Shown: in pieces, positions 1 through 9,470 of the stretch
Numbering within the stretch: position 1 is the first letter of the stretch
Layout of the letters: each line of letters opens with the position of its first letter
Assembly (NCBI GenBank): GCA_024516155.1
Contig: JAJJXM010000141.1
Span: 1 to 38,039 of the forward strand
DNA length: 38,039 bases
Reading direction: 5' to 3'
Origin: Pyronema omphalodes
Taxonomy: Eukaryota > Ascomycota > Pezizomycetes > Pezizales > Pyronemataceae
The notes under the pieces: model-generated
Databases searched by the model: none
Told to the model about the DNA's origin: nothing
Seen by the model: the letters and a program-made list of their open reading frames with translations, nothing else
Translations under genes and position numbers: made by a program

Positions 1-1722
1 CCAGGCTTCGGTGTCGTCCATCAATAGGCGGAACCAGATCGCTTCACGGGTCGCATTGCTGCAAGCAATGTACTCGGCTTGAAGAGTGGAGAGGGCGATG
101 ACGGACTGCTTCTTTGAGCTCCAGTGTATCGGCCCGTCCGCTCCTGGCGCAAGGACTACGCACCCCCCGACGCTTTTCCGATCGGCTGTACTTCCGGCCC
201 AGTCGCTGTCGGAGAAGAGTCGCAAACAGTCCTGCGGTATGTTGTGGTTACGCTTGTAGATAATCGGTAAATTTTTCGTACCTTTCAGGTATCGGATGAC
301 CCTTTTGGCAGCGGTCATGTGCATGGCTGGAGGCGACTGATTGTATTGGCTGAGGGCAGTCACCGCGAAGGCGATGTCAGGACGAGTTCCGATTGCTGCA
401 TACATCAGTGATCCGACCATTGATAGATACGGGCGTTTTTGCCGTTCATCAGTGGTCTTGTCTTCGCAGTCAGTATTCTCAAGATCCACGTGAATGTCCA
501 TTGGGGAAGAGGTGGGTGCAGCCTCAAGAAGACCGTATCTGGCAATCACCCCCTTAATGTAATGCTTCTGCGAGATGGCAATGCTTCCGTCAGGCAAGTA
601 TTCGAGCTTCAGGCCGAGAAAACGAGTCGCTTTTCCGAGATCTGTCATTTTGAAGCGAGCACTGAGGGCCTTCTTGATGTTGTCGCCCATCCTCTGTTTT
701 GTCAGATTGCAGATCAAGATATCATCGACATATAAGAGTAGAAATGCGTCCTTCATGAGGTAGAGGTTGGAGTCGGCGTGTGCCTGTCGGAAACCTTGCT
801 TCATGAGGAAGTCATTAATCTGGGCCGACCATAATTGGGGTGCCTGTTTGAGTCCGTACAGGGCTTTCAGCAGGCGGACGGTCGATGTTTTTGATAGACG
901 TTTATCGAGCCATTCGATGCCAGGAGGCATGGACATGAAAGTCCTGTCGTTGTCAATGGCTGGGTTGAGGAAGGCCGTGACAACATCCATTCGATCGACT
1001 GACCACCCCCTGGTTGCAGATAAGCTTAGCAGGTAACGTAGAGTACTTAGCTTGGAGACAGGTGCATATGTCTCATCATAATCGATTCCTAGAACTTGCT
1101 CATAACCCTTTATAACCAGTCGGGCCTTGAACTTTGTGCTGCCGTCAATGTTGCATTTGGTTTTGTAAATCCATCGACACTTCAAGGGCTTGCATCCAAA
1201 GGGAACAGTGATGCCGCTGTAGGATGTCTGATTGTCGAATGCATCAGGCGATGACACTGGTCGGAGAGGCTCTGCATTGTCATTTGATTTGAAGGCCTGG
1301 AAGGTTTTGTTTATCAGTAAAGAGTTCCATTCTTCTTGCATCGCAGTTCTCCAGTTGTCCCGGTCGGCGCTCTTCATTGCTGCGGTGTAAGAGGTCGGGT
1401 CACCGTCAAGCAGATCAGGACCTATGGCCTCGTCGGGATCGTCTATAGTTGCTTTGGCGAGAAAGGCCGAGGCCAGGGCGTCGTCAATATCAATGTCTTC
1501 GTAGCGGGACTTGTTTAGTTTGTTGGCCTTCAGTCGCTCGTCGCGTAGGGACAGTGAATTCATGTCATTAGAAGCATCTGAGAATTCGGATGTTAGTTCA
1601 AAGAAGTGAATATCTGAGCAGTAGGGAAAGAAGTTTGAGAAGCAAGGGAATGCCGTAGACAGGGATTCCGTGGCAGAATCTCGTGAGGAGATGCACAGCG
1701 GAGTGTTAATCGGATAAAATTC
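1..1722 (-). CDS. copia pol C-terminal part: reverse transcriptase and RNase H (partial)
   Basis: This is the RT-RNase H half of a Ty1/copia polyprotein, read leftwards and running off the window edge without a stop. After a TGA at 1723-1725 the frame is open for 574 codons; the first Met is at 1563. Seen: the copia RT start (CRWIYKTK, FKARLVIKGY), the motif A region RMDVVTAFLN, YGLKQAP, the catalytic YVDDILI (about 717-728), the motif GTRPDIAFAV, and copia RNase H with SDSDWAG, KKQSVIALST and QAEYIA. All catalytic acids visible here are present. It is in the same frame as the upstream integrase and gag, so the element was probably once a single reading frame. No stop falls inside the RT or RNase H domains, so decay is recent. 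The product would copy element RNA into DNA in cytoplasmic particles. Confidence 0.93.
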
Positions 1723-1902
1723 TCAGGATAAGTATCCTTGAACTGATGATAATCAGTGTGTGGCATATTCGCCTAGCAAGAGTAGTCCGGACAGCATGGA
1801 GGCTGATCGGGACAGTGACATTCAAGATAAAATTGTCAATGTATAGTTAGAGTGAGGCAGCATGAAGGCTGATCCGACTCGAAGATAATGTGATAAAGAC
1901 TA
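1723..1902 (-). other. stop-rich linker between copia integrase and RT
   Basis: This short stretch lies between the integrase and RT domains. In the shared polyprotein frame it holds four stops (TAG at 1900-1902, then three TGA, the last at 1723-1725), while the flanking domains have none. It carries two degenerate copies, about 64 bp apart, of a motif reading ATCAGCCTYCATGCTG on the minus strand. The linker is poorly conserved in copia elements, so decay would be tolerated here. A removed intron is possible, but no clean donor and acceptor pair that restores the frame was found. Confidence 0.5.
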
Positions 1903-3591
1903 TACCGTGTGGCCGTGAAAAGGTCCTACAGCGGTGACATGGAAAAGGTTGGGGTGGTATTTGTACATACTCTGAATGAGGGCGTCTATCTCATGTGATA
2001 TGAGCGCGGACGCATTCTCATCACCCCCTTCAATGATATCAGAGAAACAGTCAGATATTGCCTTGATGATTTCCTCTGATGTATTGGAACGTCCTTCAGA
2101 ATCGAAAGCATTATTGTCCTCTAAGAAGACGATGTTGGAAGCGCGCACGACAGAACGTGAATTGAAGTCATAGATGCGCCAAATCTTTGACGAATCCGTG
2201 TATCCAACCATCATGCTGTGTGACGCGCGTGCGCTCCAGTTCTTGTCTGTCCTCTGCTCCTTCGGTATATGCTTGAAGACCGTGCAACCGAATCTTCGAA
2301 GGTGTAGCAGCTGAGGCAGCCTGTGAAACAGGGCCTCATGAGGACTTAGCCAGCCTTTGAGCGTCCTAGTCGGAGATATCGAGTGAAGGTACACCGCTGT
2401 GTTGACAGCCTCAGGCCAGAAGCGATGAGGAACTTGGGCGTCTATTAGCATGGAACGTGCTTTGCCGTTGATCGTCTGAATGAATCTCTCGGATGTTCCG
2501 TTTTCATGCTGTGTGAAGGGTGGTGAGGGTTCGAACGAGATACCGCTTTTGGCCAGGAAAGAGCGGAACTGTTGATTATTAAATTCCCCTGTGCCATTAT
2601 CACATCTAAAATGATGAATCTTATGTCCTTGAGATTCAATCCACGCTTTGTATTCTTGGAATACCGGTAGTACCGCGTCTGTGGATTTTGATTTCAGAAA
2701 GTAGACCTTGGCGAAACGACTGAAGTCATCAATATAGATGATATAATACCGCCGTTGGCTGATCGACGGAGTCGACATCGGGCCGCAGACATCCAAGTGG
2801 ACAAGTTCAAAGGGCTTGCTCGCACGTTCGGTTGGTGATCGGATAAAGGACTGCCGATTCTTGGCTCGTATGCAAGTCGTACAGGACTGGGAATGATCTA
2901 ATGTTGTAGTTTTATCAGTCGAATTAATGGTTTTAGACAAGGACTCGGTATTGAGGTGGGCCAGTCTTCTGTGCCACATCTCGAAATTGCTTGTCGGTTC
3001 AAGGCGGAAAGACTGTCTATGTGCTGTCCGAAGGTCTTTGTCGCTTGGACGCGTAAGATCAACATCTGCACTTGTTCGTTTATTCGATGATCTTGTTGTT
3101 CGGGTCGAGGAGGGAATAGAGTTAATGTCAACGCCTGCACCAGATCGAGTGGTTATCAGGGCGTCGTGGTCCTCCTTAATAGCCTCCGCTGTCCATCTGT
3201 AAAGATTGTCCTTCATATGAGCGACAATGATTGTTTTGGAGGTCTTGTCTTTGACAGTACAAGTACCGTGCGCCATAGTAATTTGCCACCCCCTTTTATC
3301 GAAGAGGGGCAGAGAGAAAAGGGAAAGTCGAAACGTGGGAACGTATAGTGCAGAAAGTTGAAAGAGATTATTGAGGATGATTTTTCCGTAGGTGTTGGTG
3401 GTGACTGTGCTATTGTCACCTAAACGAATGTTGATGGACCTGCGAGTAGCTAAAGAATCAGTGAGAAAAGCAGATTTATCATTACAAAAATGGTGCGTTG
3501 CACCAGAGTCGAGCAGCCATGTATGTGTCTCAGCGGACGAGTCTGTGGCGAGCAAGACTTGCGCTGTTAGGGCGGTGCTGGAGTTCCCGAG
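1900..3591 (-). CDS. copia pol N-terminal part: aspartic protease and integrase
   Basis: This is the protease-integrase part of the copia polyprotein, open from just after the gag TGA (3592-3594) to the TAG at 1900-1902. Protease: WLLDSGATHHF, the DSG active site. Integrase: a zinc-binding HHCC module (HRRLAHLN ... CTTCIRAK), then the DDE core with LDVCGPM (first Asp), FRCDNGTGEF (second Asp) and the QHENGTSERF region (Glu). The protein would cut the polyprotein and insert the cDNA in the nucleus. It shares the frame of gag and RT, so the two flanking stops are either nonsense mutations or, at the gag end, a possible readthrough stop. A short codon insertion (NGTGEF instead of the usual DNGGEF) sits beside the second catalytic Asp. 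Confidence 0.9.
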   Translation of the reverse strand, partial: LGNSSTALTAQVLLATDSSAETHTWLLDSGATHHFCNDKSAFLTDSLATRRSINIRLGDNSTVTTNTYGKIILNNLFQLSALYVPTFRLSLFSLPLFDKRGWQITMAHGTCTVKDKTSKTIIVAHMKDNLYRWTAEAIKEDHDALITTRSGAGVDINSIPSSTRTTRSSNKRTSADVDLTRPSDKDLRTAHRQSFRLEPTSNFEMWHRRLAHLNTESLSKTINSTDKTTTLDHSQSCTTCIRAKNRQSFIRSPTERASKPFELVHLDVCGPMSTPSISQRRYYIIYIDDFSRFAKVYFLKSKSTDAVLPVFQEYKAWIESQGHKIHHFRCDNGTGEFNNQQFRSFLAKSGISFEPSPPFTQHENGTSERFIQTINGKARSMLIDAQVPHRFWPEAVNTAVYLHSISPTRTLKGWLSPHEALFHRLPQLLHLRRFGCTVFKHIPKEQRTDKNWSARASHSMMVGYTDSSKIWRIYDFNSRSVVRASNIVFLEDNNAFDSEGRSNTSEEIIKAISDCFSDIIEGGDENASALISHEIDALIQSMYKYHPNLFHVTAVGPFHGHTV

Positions 3592-4506
3592 TCAAATACC
3601 GAGATCAGTGTTGTCTAGCTCGGCAATGCTCGCACTCGAGCGAAGCTTGTACCGCTCGCGTATGGCGGTAGCCGAAGATCTGAGTTTGCACTCTGTCGCA
3701 ACGTGCCCCTTCTTTGTACAGTAGTGGCATTGGACGTCCTCCTTTTTCGAAGTTTTAGTAGGTCTAGACGGTCCGGCACTTGAGGATGCTGCGCGTTTAT
3801 TCGTGTTGCGATTTGCGTAGCATTCCTTCGTGTTGTGGTTGGAGCGTTTACAGTGGTCACACCACTTGGTTGTCGTAGCATGCGCCTCGCCACTCGGGGA
3901 TCCTAGGGTGGCCTCCCACATATGTTCGTGGTCGTGCAGGATCTTCTGGAGCTCGTCAACCGCAATATTATCAAGTTTCGCGAGCTCGTGTTTTGTAACT
4001 CCGTAGGAGACGGGGAGATTTGCAGTGACATAATTTACCAGCGCAGTGTCGCTGATATCTAAAAACGTACCAGTGAGTGGAGCCTGGATGTTAAGGAGAT
4101 CAGTTATCCATTTCGACATGGATTGCCCGGGGTTAGGCTTTGATCTCCAGAACTTAATCCAGAGGTTCCTTCGTCCAGAGTTTGTTTTAGAGTTGTCAAA
4201 CCGAGCTTCGAGTTTAAGCCACATCTCGCATGGGTTGTCGAGTCCGGTGATAACCATGCGGCAGGTGATGTCGCAGTGATCGAATATGATCTGGGTGGCT
4301 CTGGCCGCCCTTTCATCGAAGTACTGGAGATCCCTCGCGGCTTGTTGACTGGTGCCGCCAGCAGGGCGCGTCTCCTTCCCGTTTACGATATTCCAGGCGC
4401 TTTTCCCAGCCAAGATAAAGTGGATGGGGTCCTTCCATTGCGCACCATTGGCCACCGTCAGAATGGGGCACTTCAGGGCAGTTGGTTCCTGGACTTCATC
4501 GGACAT
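3592..4506 (-). CDS. copia gag (nucleocapsid/capsid)
   Basis: This is the Gag protein of the copia element, about 304 residues, forming the particle that packages element RNA. The frame extends 23 codons further upstream, but the Met at 4504-4506 (MSDEVQEPTALK) is preferred because the related gag at 34472 starts at the equivalent place (MESAQEPTALK). It has a UBN2-like copia Gag body (WNIVNGKET, YFDERAARATQ, MWLKLEARF) and a C-terminal CCHC zinc knuckle, CHYCTKKGHVATEC, about 45 residues from the end. It ends with TGA at 3592-3594, in frame with the protease that follows. It starts about 105 bp downstream of the 5' LTR. Confidence 0.92.
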   Translation of the reverse strand: MSDEVQEPTALKCPILTVANGAQWKDPIHFILAGKSAWNIVNGKETRPAGGTSQQAARDLQYFDERAARATQIIFDHCDITCRMVITGLDNPCEMWLKLEARFDNSKTNSGRRNLWIKFWRSKPNPGQSMSKWITDLLNIQAPLTGTFLDISDTALVNYVTANLPVSYGVTKHELAKLDNIAVDELQKILHDHEHMWEATLGSPSGEAHATTTKWCDHCKRSNHNTKECYANRNTNKRAASSSAGPSRPTKTSKKEDVQCHYCTKKGHVATECKLRSSATAIRERYKLRSSASIAELDNTDLGI

Positions 4507-4594
4507 CGTGGGGAAGTGATTTAAATTAAGGGGAAAGTGAAAAAATATATATAATCTGTAACTAATAACGGGCAAAGATAAGTGTAGCGGTTAC

Positions 4595-4610
4595 GCAAGG
4601 GCTCATAACC
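4595..4610 (-). promoter_or_regulatory. copia primer-binding site, initiator tRNA-Met anticodon arm
   Basis: The 16 bases directly after the LTR, read on the minus strand, are GGTTATGAGCCCTTGC. Their complement, GCAAGGGCUCAUAACC, matches the anticodon stem-loop of fungal initiator tRNA-Met (anticodon CAU in a CUCAUAA loop). Drosophila copia primes with a 5' half of the same tRNA. The second copia copy has the identical 16 bases next to its LTR, after which the two diverge. Confidence 0.85.
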
Positions 4611-4771
4611 TGTCGAAGGTCTCACAGGCACGAGGAGAAGAAGAAAGTGGAGGTGGTGAACGAATGTATTAACGAGCGTGAGGAGTCAGGCATAGACGGG
4701 CAAGCGAGTGCCTATACATAGAGAGTGGTCCACCTCCACCTAAGCACTAGGACCTTAGGCGCGCTTCGACA
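4611..4771 (-). repeat. copia 5' LTR, 161 bp
   Basis: Read leftwards, the LTR begins TGTCGAAG and ends CTTCGACA, a perfect 8-bp inverted terminal repeat, and the primer site follows with no gap. A TATA-like TATGTATAGG lies mid-LTR (near 4715). At 161 bp it is short for the group. The bases to the right (from 4772) are the interior of a family A gypsy LTR, so the element inserted there. The first flanking bases AAACT (4772-4776) are the predicted target duplication. Confidence 0.88.
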
Positions 4772-5244
4772 AAACTAGGCGGGTTCCGGGATGCGGGAAC
4801 GGAAGGACAAGGACCGAAGTGCACGGCAGACGGACGGCACACGAAACAGGGACAGGGACAAAGACAAGAATGACGTGAGACTGAAAAGAGAAGTCTTTAT
4901 CAAGGACAAGGGAAAGACACAAGACGTTCAATGGAGAACTCAACAACGGGGAGGCAAGCCTCCTTATGTACAAAGGGCGGCCAGCACTCTTGCTGGGCCG
5001 TCATCCAACATCGCTACATGACAGCTTCCGTTCTCCATCATTTCACCTGCGATGCCACAGCTCTCCAGCTCATGGTACGTCATCCTTCATCAGTCAGTCC
5101 ATCAACAACAACGGCACGGCACACACAACAACACAACGACAACACAACACAACACGGCAAGACAACGGCACGATGTCGACAACAACAATAACAACACAAT
5201 GATGACACAACAACAGAACGGCTTGTCAGCCGTGTGCCGTGACA
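4772..5244 (-). repeat. gypsy A1 3' LTR, cut by the copia insertion
   Basis: About 473 bp match the family A LTR (compare 16616-17145), read leftwards from TGTCACGG at 5244. The last 55 or so bases, ending ...CCCTGACA in other copies, are absent because the copia LTR begins at 4771. The missing end should lie on the far side of the copia element, outside this window. The priming motif seen in other copies as ATCGAACGT is ATTGAACGT here. Confidence 0.92.
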
Positions 5245-5255
5245 GTACCCTCCCA
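5245..5255 (-). promoter_or_regulatory. A1 polypurine tract
   Basis: The minus strand reads TGGGAGGGTAC between the pol stop and the LTR start. It corresponds to CGGGGGGGTAC in A2. Such purine runs prime plus-strand DNA synthesis in LTR elements. Confidence 0.7.
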
Positions 5256-8200
5256 TTAGGCTCGAGTTCCTACGAGAGGAAAAGGTTTGTCTGGGTATAG
5301 TTGGTGGAATCTCTCAGCGGCCCCGGTTTCTGATAGGTTCGTTTCCGGTTCCCAGGTTGGAGAGTCATGGCCGGTCCACTTGACGAGGTACTGCAGGTTT
5401 CCTCTTGACCAACGGCTATCCAGAACTTCATCGACGAACCATTCTTCTTCGCCGTCCACTACAACCGGTAGGGGCGGTGGAATAATCTGGCCAGGGAGGG
5501 GGTCCGAAGGGGCTGGGTTGAGTAGGGACACGGGGAAGGTCCTGTCATGATTCATTGTCTCCGGTATATCCAACTCGTAGGCGTGGGATCCAATGGGTCG
5601 AACCACGGTGAAGGGGCCTAGGTGTTTGTTTGATAGTTTCTTTGAGGGGCGGCCCGTTCTGAGGTTGCGGGCATCCAGCCATACCAGATCTCCTGGTTTG
5701 AAGACCGGCGCGGGGAGTCGGGAATTGTCAGCGGCTTCCACGAGGCGGGCTTGGGCGTATTTCATTTCAGAGCGTAAGACGTCATGGATGTGCGACATCC
5801 TTTCCGCTATCTCGTTTACTTTCACTTCCTCAGGATTGTCTGTCCTGATTTCCAATTCGAAGGAGCATTTGGGGTGTCGGCCGTATACGGCGTAGAACGG
5901 GGACAGCGACATCGTATCTGATACTTGGTTATTTGCAGCATATTCTGCCAGCGGTAAAAATTTCTTCCAGTCGTCTTGTAGATTACAGACGTACGCACGG
6001 AGATATTGCTCTGCAACCGCATTGATTCTTTCTGTTTGGCAATCGGTCTGGGGGTGGAAAGCCGTGCTCGTGGCAATCTCGATACCCATGCAATTTGCCA
6101 GGTGTTTCCAAAAATAGTCCACAAATTGCGGGCCGCGGTCGGACACTACTGTGTCTGGCAGACCGTGCAGTTTGAATACCTTTTCCAGGAAGAGTTGCGC
6201 GAAACCTTCCGCATCTATCGTGGAGTGACAAGGCACCAAGTGCCGCTGTTTCGTGAGTGGGCAAACGATCGCACATATTGCGTCGAAGCCATCTGATATC
6301 GGGAGTCCAGTAACAAAGTCCACAGATATGTTCTGCCACGGGTGGTGCGGGACCGGTAGGGGTTTCAAGGTTCCATAAGGTGCGTGCCGGGTCGCTTTTG
6401 TTCTTTTACAAATGTGGCAATTTCGGACGAATTGGTCCACATCTTTTCTCATCGAAGGCCAGTAATAATTCCTGGCGAGGAGTTCGAAAGTCTTTGCACG
6501 GCCCGGGTGTCCCATGGTGGGGGGGTCGTGGTGATCTTGTAGTAGTTTTAGTCGTAGTTTGTCCAGTGCGGGGACATAGAGGCAGTCTCGATAGTACAAT
6601 CTGTTTTCCAACACGGAGCAGTCGCCGAGTGATATGTCCTTACAGATTTGCGTCCCGTCCTCCAGCATCCCCAACACTCGGTTCGGGAATGAATCTGTCT
6701 TGTATCCCTCCTGAAACAGGAGGTCCACCTCGGAGGGTGCAAGTTTCATGGACTGGGTCATGCACAATTGGAAATTTTGTGGCTTTAGGACAGCTTGTTG
6801 ATTCGCTAGTATGCGTTCGTCTCCCTCTGCCGGGAGGTCGGCGGCCCATCTCGTCAGGGCGTCCGGTTTTCCTCCCAACGTTCCCGGTCGATAGGTGATC
6901 ACAAAGTTGAACCGAGACAGGAATTCGGACCAGCGTGCTTGTCGTCTGTTTAGTAGCTTTGTTGTCATAAAGTATTCGATGTTCTTGTGGTCTGTTGACA
7001 CTTTTATCGGGAAGGCGGAGCCCTCCAAGTTGGGACGCCATTCCTCGAAACAACGAACTATTGCCAGTAGCTCTTTGTCATAGATCTCATAGTTGCATTC
7101 CGCCGGGGAATGCTTTTTGGAATAAAACGCGACGTGATGTAACACGGTATCGTCGTCGTATTGTGATAATACTCCAGCGGACACATAGTCAGATGCGTCT
7201 GTTTCTACTACAATCGGTTTCTCGTAGTCGAAGTGCTTGAGAATTGGTGCTGATGTAAATGCGTCCTTCAGTCGGTCGAAGGCGCTTTGCTGATCTTTAC
7301 CCCAGGTAAAGGGGATTGCTTTACCATCTTTCTTTTTGGTCAGAGCTGTTGGAGGGGAGACTACTTTTGAGTAGTCTTTGATAAATCTTCGGTAGAAGTT
7401 CGCGAAACCCAGGAACTCTTGGACCTGTTTCAAATTGGTTGGTTCGTTCCAATCTCTGACTGTCGCTACTTTGAAGTCCATCATGCGAGCGCCGTCGCGG
7501 CCAATGTTGTAGCCCAGGTACTGGACTCCTGCCTTAGCGAACTTACACTTTTCTGGTTTCAAGTGTAGTTTCTCTTGTTGAAGTCGTTCCAAGATCTTCC
7601 GGACATGTGAGGTGTGATCGGGCTTTGTTTCAGAGAATACGAGGATATCATCCAAGTATGCCGTACAAAACTGGTCCAGGTATGGTCTCAGGACATCATT
7701 TATGAATGCCTGGAAATCGGCAGGCGCATTGGTGAGCCCAAAGGGCATCACTTTTGACTCGAATAGTCCGTACCTTGTGCGGAAAGCCGTTTTCCATTCT
7801 TCGCCTTCTGCCTTTCCAATCAGGTTATAGGCGCTGCGGACGTCAAGGGTTGTAAAATATTGGGCTTTGGGAAGATTCATCATCGTTTCCTGTATCAGTG
7901 GCAGCGGGTACCGATTCTTTTCGGTCCCTTCATTCAATCTTCGGTCATCCACGCATAGGCGTAGGGATCCGTCTGATTTTTTCACAAATAATATCGGCGA
8001 GGCGGCTGATGATTGGGAGCGTTGTATAAAGCTCTTTTCCAAATTCTCATCTAGCCATGCTTTCAGCGTCTGTAACTCGTTGCGTTACAGCGAGTATAAA
8101 GGGCCAAAGGGCGGAACGAATCCCTCTTTCAGTGGGATCTTGTAGTCGTAGGGTCGGTGTGGGGGGAGTTCCTTCGCGTTGACTTCCTTGAAAAGGTCGA

Positions 8201-8663
8201 GGTAGTCATGGTACTCTTCGGGGATCATGTCTTTCAGTTCCTCATCCGTGAGGGGGGGCTTGTCTTGTAGGGTGACGGTGATCTCGTCCAACGATAGCGA
8301 GAACACTGTCAGGCTTTCGTCTTCTACCATTTCTTTGAAGTCGGAGATGGTCAGACTTGAAATCGCTATTGGAGGTTCGTCTGGAGGGTCGGGAACCGGG
8401 TCTTCCAATTCCGGCATGGGGTTTGTGTCGGGCTCGTGGACAACGGGGGTGGGCCTCGAGTCCAGGACCTCGACACCGGTTGTGCTCACAGGTGACGGGG
8501 TGCAGTTCTGTAGACAGTACTGTGAATCGAAGCTTACGGTGTTGGAGCTGAAGCTTATTGTTACGTCGTGTTTCTTTAGCCAGGGGATGCCCAGCACCAC
8601 CGGGTAGTGGCCTAACTTGGTGACGAACATGGGGAGGGTTTCCGAGTGACCATTGATGGTACA
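5256..8663 (-). pseudogene. gypsy A1 pol, truncated and with one nonsense codon
   Basis: This is a chromovirus pol close to the A2 copy (10804-14532), missing its start: homology begins at the codons for CTINGHSETLP, directly at the A2 LTR boundary. Order: protease tail, acidic linker, RT (MPFGLTNAPADF, YLDDILVFS), RNase H (ETDASDYVSAG), integrase zinc module and DDE core (SVDFVTGLP, VSDRGPQFV, HPQTD), and a chromodomain (EEEWFVDEVLD ... YLVKWTGHDS). One TAA at 8085-8087 stands where A2 has TCA, splitting an otherwise single frame. RT changes such as LCVDDRRLN (A2: LCVDYRRLN) and HPQTDCQTER (A2: HPQTDGQTER) hit conserved positions. The copy is therefore dead. Confidence 0.94.
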
Positions 8664-9192
8664 TGTCACGCCACACGGCTGACGAGCCGTTGTGTTGTTG
8701 CGTCATCATTGTGTTGTCGTTGTTGTTGTTGACATCGTGCCGTTGTCTTGCCGTGTTGTGTTGTGTTGCTGTTGTGTTGTTGTGTGTGCCGTGCCGTTGT
8801 GATTGATGGACTGATTGATGATGGATGACGTACCATGAGCTGGAGAGCTGTGGCGTCGCAGGTGAATTGATGGAGAACGGAAGCTTTCATGTAGCGATGT
8901 TGGATGACGGCCCAGCAAGAGTGCTGGCCGCCCCTTTGTACATAAGGAGGCTTGCCTCCCCGTTGTCGAGTTCTCCATCGAACGTCTTGTGTCTTTCCCT
9001 TGTCCTTAATAAAGACTTCTCCTTCCAGTCCCACGTCATTCTTGTCCTTGTCCCTGTCCCTGTTTCGTGTGCCGTCCGTCTGCCGTGCACTTCGGTCCTT
9101 GTCTTTCCGTTTCCCGTCCTGGAACCCGCCTAGTCCCCCTTGCCGGTAGTGTTCAGTGTGTTCTCTGAACGTCCGTTCCTAGTTCCCTGACA
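8664..9192 (+). repeat. gypsy A2 5' LTR, 529 bp
   Basis: The LTR runs TGTCACG...CCCTGACA. The first third (U3) is a GT-rich low-complexity tract with many GTT units; a hairpin CGGCT/AGCCG lies near the start. A TATA-like TACATAA is at 8939-8945, followed by the hairpin GGAGGC-TT-GCCTCC. ATCGAACGT at 8977-8985 lies where the RNA should start. By eye it differs from the 3' LTR at about 14 of 529 positions (2.6%). The left flank (GTACA) does not match the flank of the 3' LTR (TCTTT). Confidence 0.94.
8939..8985 (+). promoter_or_regulatory. A2 TATA-like box and predicted RNA start with self-priming segment
   Basis: TACATAA (8939-8945) precedes ATCGAACGT (8977-8985) by a usual TATA-to-start distance. 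The latter is the reverse complement of 9195-9203, two bases past the LTR. The RNA start itself is inferred, not seen. Confidence 0.55.
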
Positions 9193-9194
9193 TT

Positions 9195-9203
9195 ACGTTC
9201 GAT
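9195..9203 (+). promoter_or_regulatory. A2 predicted self-primer binding site
   Basis: ACGTTCGAT lies after a two-base gap (TT) from the LTR end and pairs over nine bases with ATCGAACGT in the LTR. No TGG-type tRNA primer site follows the LTR. The same site and gap occur in A3 (16605-16613). The whole leader from LTR to the first ATG is only 35 nt. Confidence 0.6.
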
Positions 9204-9227
9204 CGAATAATTATTCAACCAACACGC

Positions 9228-9470
9228 ATGAACCCCACCGGTTCTGCTTGGACACACGCCTTAAAACAAGCCCTGGAAACTCACACCCTAAACGAGACCT
9301 TTGGGATTTCCGAACGATTCGCTGGCGCAGTGCGAAGAACCATCCGAAGAGCAGAAAATCACTGCTACCTTGTGGTCCGCTGGGAACTCCAGGACTACAC
9401 TTACCAGGAGCACGTCCGCCACACCATCAGACTCAAGCCAATCCTCCGAGCCCGCCAGAATGCACGTTAA
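9228..9470 (+). CDS. family A upstream ORF (ORF0), 80 residues
   Basis: This is a small ORF starting 35 nt after the LTR (MNPTGSAWTHALKQ) and ending at TAA 9468-9470. Its last 11 bases, ATGCACGTTAA, contain the start codon of the gag frame, which overlaps it in another frame. I do not recognise the protein. It is basic, with an Arg-rich middle (AVRRTIRRAE) and the end LKPILRARQNAR. Copy A3 has an ORF of exactly the same length with about nine mostly conservative substitutions and a different stop codon (TGA). This argues that the reading frame is selected. It may be the Gag N-terminus joined by a frameshift, or a separate small protein with gag translated by reinitiation. Confidence 0.7.
   Translation: MNPTGSAWTHALKQALETHTLNETFGISERFAGAVRRTIRRAENHCYLVVRWELQDYTYQEHVRHTIRLKPILRARQNAR

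Noticed and set aside
1803..1902. Spliceosomal intron in copia pol (GTATAG donor, CTAAC branch-like site, CAG acceptor)
   Set aside because: Splicing at these sites leads to a stop in the joined frame and does not remove the remaining TGAs.
4595..4610. A tRNA gene or fragment inserted by chance
   Set aside because: The same 16 bases abut both copia LTRs in the correct orientation, so it is a primer-binding site.
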